Assembly: GCA_963422465.1 (NCBI GenBank)
Contig: OY730171.1
Coordinates: 5,104,202-5,168,201 of the forward strand
Origin: Lichina pygmaea
Taxonomy: Eukaryota; Ascomycota; Lichinomycetes; Lichinales; Lichinaceae
Direction: 5' to 3'
DNA: 64,000 bases
Position 1 is the stretch's first letter. Each line of letters opens with the position of its first letter. Below the pieces are notes generated by a model that was not told the origin of the DNA, searched no databases, and was given only the letters and a program-made list of their open reading frames with translations. Both the position numbers and the translations under genes were made by a program. Of this stretch, positions 55,789 through 64,000 are shown piece by piece.

Positions 55789-58452
55789 AGAAGGCTGGGC
55801 TTGAGTGGCATGGGCCCATTGGTTTGGCTGCAAGTTGATCGACATCTGAAACGAGGCCGCGTTCGACGGGGGGCTTGCCATCGCCGGGTTTGCCGCGGTC
55901 GCAGCCCCCGGCGGCGGTTGAAGCGCACTCGGCCCCGCCGCCGGCTGCACACCCGCCACACCCGCCACACCCGCCACACCCGCCACGGCCGTCGCCGCAT
56001 CCGGTGCTTGCGGCTGCTGTTGCCCTCTTGACCGGGCCGTCGCCGCCCTTGCAGCCTCCTCCTGTCTCAGACGATGGCCGACGACCCATTTGCCATCGGC
56101 CTCTCGTTTCCAGACGATGATCGTCTCGTCGTAAGAACCCGACACGATCCGACCCCATCGGCTGCCGCCGCCGCCCGGGGGCAGGTTGGCCCCGAAGGCG
56201 GTGATGTGGTTCGGGTTCCTCGAGCCGGCGTTCCTCGCCCGGTCGCGCCTGTTGCCGTCGCCTTGCTCCAGCGGGATCCTGCCGCCGTCGTAAGCGTCCA
56301 GGAAGTCCTTGTCGATCGCTCGTGCCTCGGCCCGGTCGTCGGCTTCGCTGCCCGGTACGTCTCCGAAGCCGGCCTGGACGGTGCGGACGAGGTACTGGTG
56401 GCCCTGCAGGCAGGCGATCTCGGCGCCGGAGGAGTCGAAGATCTTGACGGTGTTGTCGCTGCTGCCGCTGACGATCCTGCGGCCGTCGTACTGCACGCAG
56501 GCGATGCCCTTTTGGTGACCGGGGATCGTCCTCTCGCAGTGGCCGTCGCGCACGTTCCACACCTTGATGGTGCGGTCGCCCGAGGCCGAGACGATCTGGT
56601 CCCCAAGCACCTGGATCGCGTTCACGGCGGCGTTGTGGCCTCGCAGGGACATCAACAGGTTGTAGGCCGGGAGCGGCTCGGGCCGAATGCTGCTGGCCAG
56701 GCGCCCCTCGTTGAAGAGGGCCAGGTGGCCGGCCAGGTTCAGGACGTGTTGCGGCACGAGATGCCTCGCCCCGGCCCCGGCAGCGGCGGCCGTCGCGGCG
56801 GCGGCCGCCGGAAAGTCCTCGTCCGTCATCTCCAGCTGGCGCCGGCTCCAGACGTTGATCGTCTTGTCCTTGGAGCAGGTGACGAGGTACCGCCTGTCGA
56901 ACCTGAGATTCAGGACCGACTCGGCGTGGGCTTGTCGGATCTTCTTCAGCTGCTGGCCGGTCGAGAACCTCCAGACGATGACGTCGGTGTCGCTGCTGCC
57001 GGAGATGATCACGTCCTCGTCTTCGCTCGGATCGAACTGCAGGCAAAGGACGGAGCCGACGTGGCCGTGCAGGGGCTCCCTGACGAGTCGTTGCGAGTCG
57101 AGGTCCCACACGCGGATCGTCTTGTCTCGGCTGCCGCTGACGAGGTATCTGCCATTGTGCTGGATGGTGTATACGCATTCGCGATGCGCCTCCTCGGGAT
57201 GATCTGGGTGCGGTAGCTGAAAGGTCGTGAATCGACCGGCACCCCAGTTCTCCTCCAGCCTCCTCCTGTGCTTGAACAGGTGTTGCCAGTCGACCTTTCG
57301 TTCCCCCCTCAGCGACGGCACGACGAGCCTGGATTGCTGGATCGAGGAGGGAGACGGCCTGGCGGCACGGGTGGTCGCGTTGGACGTGGTCCGGCGTCGG
57401 GCCGACGACCTTGCCGACGGTCTCCGCAACGCGTCATCGTGATCGATGTTCATATTACCCTCGTGTAGCTCCGTCCGACGCGGCAAGGCAGAGTCCGACC
57501 GCCACATCGGCCCCACCCCGTGCGGCTGCACGTCTGTCATCTCGGCATCCTGCGCCTCGGATCCCAGGTGCGTCGGCGGCGGCTGCTGTCCCGGGCTGTC
57601 GTCCGCTTCGATCCCACCATGCTGTTCCCGCCAACCCATCGAATCCAGCGAGCCCAGCGTCGCCGGCGCAGTCGGACGGGATGCCTCAAACGCATGCATC
57701 GAGTTGGCCTCGACCGGGAAGCCGTTTCTCGCAATCTTCCTCCGGGTTCGCTGCTCATCGCCGGAGCCGTCGGCGGCGGTCCGTGTCATGCGGGCCTTCC
57801 GATCCGAGTCCATCGGCGGCGTCGGCGACGTTGGCGGCTCGGATTCGAACCTGCGAATCTCACGATGTTCGGCAGCCCAGCCTTCGTGGATGTATAGACG
57901 CCGCCACAGACGCGGGTCCAGGGCCCGGCCTCTCCATAGCCGGGAGATGGCCGACGCGACGAGCAGCGAAGTGGAGTCCAGGTACGAGAAGACGTGAAAG
58001 ACGATCTCAGGGGGCAGGAACATGACCGGGTCGAGGTGCAAGAGCGGGTGCAGTCGTTCGACGATGGCCGCTATCGACGAGGTGCGGAGTGTCCGCAGGA
58101 TGATGTAGGCCAGTTCTGGGAGGATCGATCGGCGGTCAGCGGCCGTCATCTACAGTGTGCCGGTGGGGGTGCGCGTCAACCTACCGCTTCTCTCGGCCTC
58201 ATCCAAGCTTGAAACCCAGCTGGGTAAGCCAAGTTCAGGGGTCGCCAGCAGCGCGTCTGCTGCTTGTCCCTGCGACGCTGACGGCGTTGCAGCGTCGTCG
58301 CAGTCAGGTTGGCTGCGGGTCTCTTCCGAGTACCCTTCGTCGAGCTTGAACGGAGTGGACATGGACGAATCCGGGGGTGGTGTCTCGAAGTTTTGCAGAT
58401 GTCTTGCTTGATTGTCCCGGTCGATGACCGGAGGTCTAGGGAAGAGGGTCAT
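55243..58452 (-). CDS. F-box/WD40 SCF substrate receptor, FWD-1-like
   Basis: Exons 58452-58185 and 58115-55243 (minus), GT-AG intron of 69 bp, 1046 aa. The splice joins SSLDEAERS to ELAYIILRTLRTSSIAAIVE. An F-box follows near 118-165 (LPPEIVFHVFSYLDSTSLLV, then LWRRLYIHEGW). WD40 repeats start near 400: HNGRYLVSGSRDKTIRVWDL, GHVGSVLCLQFDPSED, AHAESVLNLRFDRRYLVTCS, GHNAAVNAIQVLGDQIVSAS, GHQKGIACVQYDGRRIVSGS, GHQYLVRTVQAGFGD and the last GRIVSGSYDETIIVWKRE. The C-terminus (VFKLQFDARRIVCCSQDPRI) closes the propeller after a long Ala/Gln/His-rich insert with a CAG-coded poly-Gln (55756-55790). In Neurospora, FWD-1 directs ubiquitination of the clock protein FRQ. Orthology is likely from architecture but was not tested. 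Confidence 0.85.
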
Positions 58453-59022
58453 GGCGGAGTCATGAGATGGGTTGCGCGATCGTCTATCAGCTCTCTCTCC
58501 TCCCTCTCGATGGAGGCAACACTACTGGCAGCGATATGTGACCGGTCAAGAAGGTTATCTGGAAATTCTCTCGGCAGAGGAGATGGAGAATGCCGGATAT
58601 CTTGTGACAGGACTCGACACTGGAAAAGAAGTGCGATAAACGGATTCGTTCAGTCCTTCAGCAGATGGTGCACCTTGATAGTATGGGTTGAAGCAGCTTT
58701 GATGCTTGGCAACAGCTGGGCTACAGTAGCACAAGGGCCTCCGTCTGTTTGCTTCCCAAAGTTGCGAGAGTGACCACTGTTGCGGCCTGTTGATGTTATG
58801 ATGGCGGTTCCGTCAGGCTGGACGATTTGAGCATGTTGCTTCGCTGCTAGCGTAGGGCTAAAGTGCGGTCGTTTGGATACCATCTGTCAGCGGTGCCAGT
58901 CAGCTTGTCACGTGCTTGTACATGGAAGGTACTTTCTACATACGTTTCCATTCGTGTGTATCCGGGCATATACGTATTGTAGACCTATCATATACCTAGT
59001 GTATGATGCTACGGAAGTACAG

Positions 59023-59202
59023 TACAGTGTCACGACACAAGTCCGCGTACACCGGTACCACCCATCAGCCGCTATATTCTTAAGTAATGCGACAAAATCA
59101 GAGCTACAGCGACAGCAGCAAGTGATAATGTATTGATCCTCCGGACTCAACCGAGGTAGATTATGTATGAAGGTGTACGCGGACTTGTGTCGTGCCACTG
59201 TA
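59023..59202 (-). mobile_element. MITE, Tc1/mariner-like ends (copy 2)
   Basis: A 180-bp unit including TA flanks, with terminal inverted repeats of about 31 bp and one mismatch: left TACAGTGTCACGACACAAGT..., right (reverse complement) TACAGTGGCACGACACAAGT..., both running on into CCGCGTACACC. It lies in the opposite orientation to copy 1, whose interior matches this copy's reverse complement (ATCTACCT, GGATCAATACAT, TAGCGGCTGATGG). The termini are closer to each other than in copy 1, so copy 2 looks younger. Confidence 0.87.
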
Positions 59203-59363
59203 CGTATCACTCGTAGTGGCCCCGGCGCCAACGCCGCCAACCAAGGCAGCCGTTACACACAACTGGGAGAGCGGACACGGCCGTAGAGCGCCCGGATCTT
59301 GCGAGCATCCGTCCGACGGCGGTGTCGGCAGTGATGTACGTATCGGTAGGACAGGAGTGGCGG

Positions 59364-59427
59364 TGGTGGTGATAGTGGTGGTGGTGGTAGTGGTGGTGGT
59401 GGTGGTGGTGGTGGTCGTCGTCGTCGT
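59364..59427 (+). repeat. GGT/GTC triplet run
   Basis: A run of GGTGGT units passing into GTCGTC, in non-coding DNA upstream of cdc24. Confidence 0.8.
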
Positions 59428-60091
59428 GACAGCAGTAGAGAGCAGAGAAGCACCAGCTAGGATGATCGTAGACATTCGCGGTGGTCGGATAAGACAGATG
59501 TGCCCTTTGTCCAGGATCATCATATTTGAAAAGAATCGCTTCTGAACGCTCGAGTATCACAAGTGGCATCTGACGATGCTGCCAGGCAGCTAGAAGCAGC
59601 TGGTCCGGTACGGTCGGGTACATTCCACTAGACAGGAGGACGACGAACATCCACCTCCTATGCACCATCTGCCTGCTGCCATCCCCATACCAGATCGGTC
59701 CGGAGTAGGAAGACAGACCCATCGCCGCACCCTTTCACGGAACGGGCTCATCTCGAGGGGTCGTCACCTCTACGTATCGTACCTCCGACACCGAAGGACC
59801 GCACGAGGCAGCCTAAGGGGCACAGTCTAGAGGCACCCACCGACCCTCTCGCCCGAAGAAATTGACGGAGCGGAGGGAAAGACCGGTCAGAAAGGTCAAA
59901 CGCAGCAGCGTGCGTGTGGTTGCATGCACCGGACGCCGGCCTCGCATCGTCGATCGAGACCCTGGAACGTCGACCCAAATTGGAGTGAACGGTGCCGGCG
60001 GATCTGGGGTTCGTCCCGTCGCTGCGGCGATACCGTTATCACCGTCACCATCGATATCGGAGTCACCATCCATCAACATCAACATCGGCAT

Positions 60092-60130
<39 letters not shown>

Positions 60131-60133
60131 CCT
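60092..60133 (+). repeat. CACCCT hexamer repeat, about seven units
   Basis: CACCCTCACCCTCACCCT continues for about 42 bp in the cdc24 leader. It differs from the fungal telomere repeat (CCCTAA), so it is a simple sequence expansion. Confidence 0.85.
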
Positions 60134-60303
60134 TACTCTCACCTTCAGCAGCAACAGCACCACCGCCACCGCTCATTGCCGTCGGCAGAGGCTCGTGACG
60201 TCGTGCCTCGGTGCGCCGGCGACAGCAACGGTGGAGAGCGTCGGACAAGCTCGAAGCGCCTGACCGTCTCGAGCGTGCTTGCCGTCGGACCGGCCGGGAA
60301 AGA

Positions 60304-62214
60304 ATGATGGAGATTGCGCCAGGACCGCTCATGAGGACCCATACCGCCCCCGCGCATGCTCGGTCCTTGAGCCAGATGCGCCAGCCGGCTCAGGTGCCAC
60401 CGCCGCGAGGAGCGGCGTCGCTGAGGCCGTCGCACCCGCCGCCGGCCCTGACCGCGACGGCTTCGTCCTCGTCCTTGGCCACGTCGGTCCGGTCGAGGGC
60501 CGAGTCCGTCTCGCCGTCCGAGAGCAGCACCGTCGTGCTGGCGAGCGACAACATCATCAACCAGGCGGCCGACTCGTCCAAGTCTCTCTATCAGATCTGC
60601 GTCAAGCTCCGCCAGCGACTGGCCGGCGTGCCCGGCTTCGACCGCCACCTCGACGAGATGGATCGCGACGAGGCCGGCGACCCGATGACGGTCATGTGGA
60701 ACTGCCTCAAGCGCGGATACCCGCTCCTGGCCGTCTACAACGCCCTGCGGCCGGCCTCGCCCATCGAGATCGACCCGGCCAAGGTGCCCGAGGCGAAGCG
60801 GCCCATCGCCGCCGCCTTCAAGTTCTCCGAGGCCTGCAAGAAGGACCTCGACTTCCCCTCGGACGAGTGCTTCCTGATCAAGGACCTGCACGGCGACGAC
60901 ACGACCGGCTTCGTCAAGGTCATCTCCGCCGTCGACCGCGTCCTCGACGTGCTGCAGTCGCGCCACCTGCTGCTGCCGCCCGACGAGGGCCGGTCCCCGA
61001 CCGCGGCCGCGCCCGAGCCGAACCAGAAGCGCACCCGCCGCGACTTCATCATCGGCGAGCTCGTCGACACCGAGCGCAAGTACGTGCAGGACCTCGAGTC
61101 GCTGCAGCAGTTCAAGGTCGCCGTCGAGGAGAAGGGCGAGGTGCCGGGCGACAAGGTGCACGCCATCTTCCTGAACCTCAACGCCCTCCTCGACTTCCAG
61201 CGCCGCTTCCTCATCCGCATCGAGACCCTCAACTCCCTGCCCGAGTCGCGCCAGAACTGGGGCCAGCTCTTCGCCCAGTCGCAGGCCTCCTTCCGCGTCT
61301 ACGAGCCCTACATCGCGAACCAGCGCCACGGCGACGCCCAGGCCGCGCTCGAGTTCGACAAGCTCCAGAATGTCGGGCACCGCATCACCACCGACCGCGC
61401 CACCCTCAGCGGCTTCCTCATGAAGCCCTTCCAGCGCCTGTCCAAGTACCCGCTGCTGCTCAGGGAGCTGCGCGACCGCTGCGACGCCGAGCCGCACATC
61501 AAGGACGACCTCAGCGCCGGCATCGGCGCCGCCGTCTCCATCCTCGAGCGCGCCAACACCGCCCTCGACAGGGAGCAGCGCCTGCTCACCGTCGAGGAGC
61601 TTCAGGGCCAGGTCGACGACTGGAAGGGCCACGACCTCGACCAGTTCGGCGAGCTCATGCTCTACGGCACCTTCGCCGTCGTCAAGACCGACGGCCGCAA
61701 CGACGTCGAGAAGGACTACCGCATCTACCTCTTCCAGCGCATCCTGCTCTGCTGCAAGGAGAACAACCCGTCCAAGCAGAAGAACAACCTGAGCTTCGGC
61801 ATGAACCGGCCCCAGGCCGCGGACCGGAACAACCAACATCACCACCATCACAACCACCACCACCACCACCGGGCCAGGCCGAAGATGCAGCTCAAGGGTC
61901 GCATCTTCATGCAGAACGTCACCGAGACCCTGTCGCTGTCGAAGCCGGGCTCGTACACGGTGCAGATCTTCTGGAAGGGCGATCCCGGCGTCGAGAACTT
62001 TGTCATCCGCTTCCAGACCGAGGACCTCATGAAGAGGTGGTACGCCCAGGTCGAGACTCAGCGGAAGGCCTTTGCCGAACGTCGCACGACCAGCTCGATC
62101 CAGCTCAACGCCGCCGCCGCGGTGTCCTCCTCCTCCGACACGTCCGACGCCGAGTTCGCCTGGATGAGAAGCCAGGGGGTACCGCAGCACAACCCGTACA
62201 AGCAGGAGGAGGAG

Positions 62215-62252
<38 letters not shown>

Positions 62253-63180
62253 CAACAACAACGACAACGAAGACGAAGACGGCACGCACGACGGCGATGA
62301 TGACGACGACGACGACGACGACGACCAGTCACGGACGGGGAGGATGACGACGACGACGACGAGGACGACGTCGTCGAGAAAGACGATGGCCCACGGCGCC
62401 AACCGCGTCGCTCGTTCCGAGACGTCGACCATCAGTCGGAACACGTCGAGCGCCAGCCTTCGGTTGCGACCGCCCACCGGCGACGGTGGCGGCACGGCGA
62501 CGCCGCCGCCGGGCACGACCCGCGTCCCCCCGCCACGGTTCCCGATGGGCCAGATGCCGCCTCCGCAGCTGACCCTGCATACCCAGGTCCCCAACACGTC
62601 GGCGCCGTCACCGGCCGAGCGCGCCGCGGCGGCGGCCGTCGGGGCGTCGTACTTCTCGCCGACGGCCGAGTCGCCGGCGTCGACGAGGGCGAGCTCGTCG
62701 TCGGGCTTCTATCAGTTCCCGCGTCAGCCGACGCCGTTGGGCCACTGGCCCGGCGACGAGCCGAGCCGATACACGGCCCCGGCCGTTGGCCGCACCGTCT
62801 CGCGCGAGGGGCCGCCGTCGTCATCGTCGTCCTCGTCGACGAGGCCGTCGCTGCCGGCGATGGCGAACCGCGACATGCCCGCCGCCGCCGCCGCCCTGGC
62901 TCAGAACAGGCTGCGTTCGGCCAGCAGCCCGGACATCCACAACCACGGCCCGCACGGCCGTCGGTTGCCGAACGGAGAGCACACCCACCCCCATCCACCC
63001 GTGCCCGAGGTGCCGCCGTTCCCTCCGAACATGGCGCTCAAGAAGGCACCGATCAACCGAAGCCACACGAACTCGCCCGTCGACGGGCCGAAACGGATAG
63101 CGACGCAATCGCCGGGGTTCCATCGAGACCGACCCGGCCCGGCCGGAAGCGGCGCTGGTGCCGGTGCCGGTGTCGGTGGC

Positions 63181-63217
<37 letters not shown>

Positions 63218-63286
63218 GAGGGAGCAGCATGGCCTACCCCCAGCATCTCGACCCCCACAGCACCTTGACCTCGGCGAACCCGACAC

Positions 63287-63318
<32 letters not shown>

Positions 63319-63837
63319 GCGAGCGTCGGGGCCGCGTACGACCCGCGACTGAGGTCACAGCACGCGCACGGGTCGACGACGACGACGACGACGACGTCGC
63401 CGCTGACATCGTCCTCGACAATCGCGTCGACGTCGACGATCATGTCGTCGAGCACGGCGCACACGAGCGGGTCCACGGCCAAGACGAGCCGGTACAGCGG
63501 CGACAAGCTGCTGCCGACGCCGACGCAGCTCAAGGTCAAGGTGTCGTTCGAGAACAACTACGTCACCCTCGTCGTCGCGATGAACATCAGCTACCAGTCG
63601 CTCGTCGACCGGATCGACGCAAAGCTATCGCGCTTTACCAAGTCCTCCATCGGCCGCGGCATGATCCGGCTGCGCTACATGGACGAGGACGGCGACTTTG
63701 TCACCATCCGCTCCGACGAGGACATTCTCATGGCCTTTTGCGACTGGCGCGAGCAGCTGCAGCGTTCCCACCTCCTGCAGCAGGGTCAGCTCGGCGAGAT
63801 TCAGCTCTACTGTCAGGGCTTGGAGACGCAACCGTGA
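60304..63837 (+). CDS. cdc24: Cdc24, guanine nucleotide exchange factor for Cdc42
   Basis: A single exon of 1177 aa from ATG 60304 (a second ATG follows at once, MMEIAPGPLM); the frame is open further 5' without an ATG. Domains in order: Cdc24 calponin-homology-like part (about 90-225; LYQICVKLRQRLAGVPGF, SDECFLIKDLHGDDTTGF), DH domain (about 240-425; RRDFIIGELVDTERKYVQDL, LSGFLMKPFQRLSKYPLLLR), PH domain (about 445-590; GELMLYGTFAVVKTD, RIYLFQRILLCC, VIRFQTEDLMKRWYAQVE) and a C-terminal PB1 domain (about 1075-1170; VKVSFENNYVTLVVAMN, MDEDGDFVTIRSDEDILMAF). Cdc24 activates Cdc42 at growth sites and binds the scaffold Bem1 through PB1. The PH domain carries a poly-His insert and the linker has poly-Asp, poly-Thr and poly-Gly tracts. 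Intronless over 3.5 kb, unlike most neighbours. Confidence 0.95.
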
Positions 63838-64000
63838 AGTTTCCTTCCTTTTCCCTTCTTGGCGGCGCAGGGGAAGAAAGAGAGAGAGAAAGAGAATCCC
63901 ATCCCATCCCATCCCATCCACCCATTCGTCCGCTCTCGACGGCATATCTCTCGTCATCTCTCACCGTCGTATTTCGTTCCCTCTCCCTCTCTCTCTCTCT
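63838..64000. other. 3' flank of cdc24 with simple repeats
   Basis: A GA run (63876-63893), a CCCAT pentamer repeat (about 63895-63917) and a CT run at the window edge. No gene is seen. Confidence 0.6.

Larger units (their letters stand above)
58453..60303. other. Divergent promoter region with a MITE and simple repeats
   Basis: Between the F-box/WD40 gene (minus) and cdc24 (plus). It holds the MITE at 59023-59202, a GGT/GTC run (59364-59427) and a CACCCT repeat (60092-60133). No gene is seen. Confidence 0.6.

Noticed and set aside
60092-60133. Internal telomere repeat
   Set aside because: The unit is CACCCT, not the fungal CCCTAA.

Overview
The window looks like a filamentous ascomycete (Pezizomycotina) chromosome. 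The host genes have short introns (about 53-186 bp, GT-AG plus one GC-AG), high coding GC and long triplet-repeat tracts. Their products are typical fungal ones: NudF/PAC1, Stu2/Alp14, Cdc24, Usp1-type septation protein, FWD-1-like F-box/WD40, GDP-mannose pyrophosphorylase and the QCR6 hinge protein. No rRNA, tRNA or CRISPR array was recognised.

Region 1 (1-17.66 kb) is a lower-GC nest of transposable elements with no convincing host gene. It holds fragments of three Ty3/gypsy chromovirus-like fossils (1-1493 minus; 2283-5681 plus, with chromodomain, polypurine tract and 3' LTR; 5682-~10130 minus) and a LINE family in at least five copies. One LINE copy (7003-9001) has an uninterrupted RT ORF, a poly-A tail and a 17-bp target-site duplication, and splits the third fossil. 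Two LINE copies lie head to head at about 12.89 kb, and two are 3' fragments. LTR pieces, one pair in inverted orientation, close the block at 16.5-17.66 kb.

Region 2 (about 18-26 kb) is the transition to host DNA. It carries a gene for a secreted Cys-rich protein with a duplicated PAN/apple-like module next to the repeat block, then an FLVCR/SLC49-type transporter (6 exons), QCR6 (3 exons) and a WBP2-like GRAM/PPxY protein (3 exons with an 11-bp first exon).

Region 3 (26-64 kb) is ordinary gene-rich DNA: an unknown coiled-coil protein, GDP-mannose pyrophosphorylase, an OB-fold protein, an Apd1/Aim32-type sucrase/ferredoxin-like protein, a Usp1-like septation protein, a DUF1992/DNAJC28-type protein, NudF, Stu2/Alp14, an unknown protein, an FWD-1-like SCF receptor and Cdc24. 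Several of these serve polarity and microtubules: Cdc24 (Cdc42 GEF), Stu2 (microtubule polymerase), NudF (dynein) and Usp1 (septation). I see no sign that they form a functional cluster.

The most interesting non-genic signals are two related MITEs with TA-flanked CAGTG inverted termini (25932-26122 and 59023-59202, opposite orientations), and recurrent GTAC-rich palindromic patches in intergenic DNA, densest upstream of the GDP-mannose pyrophosphorylase gene. I found no evidence of a wholly new biological system.
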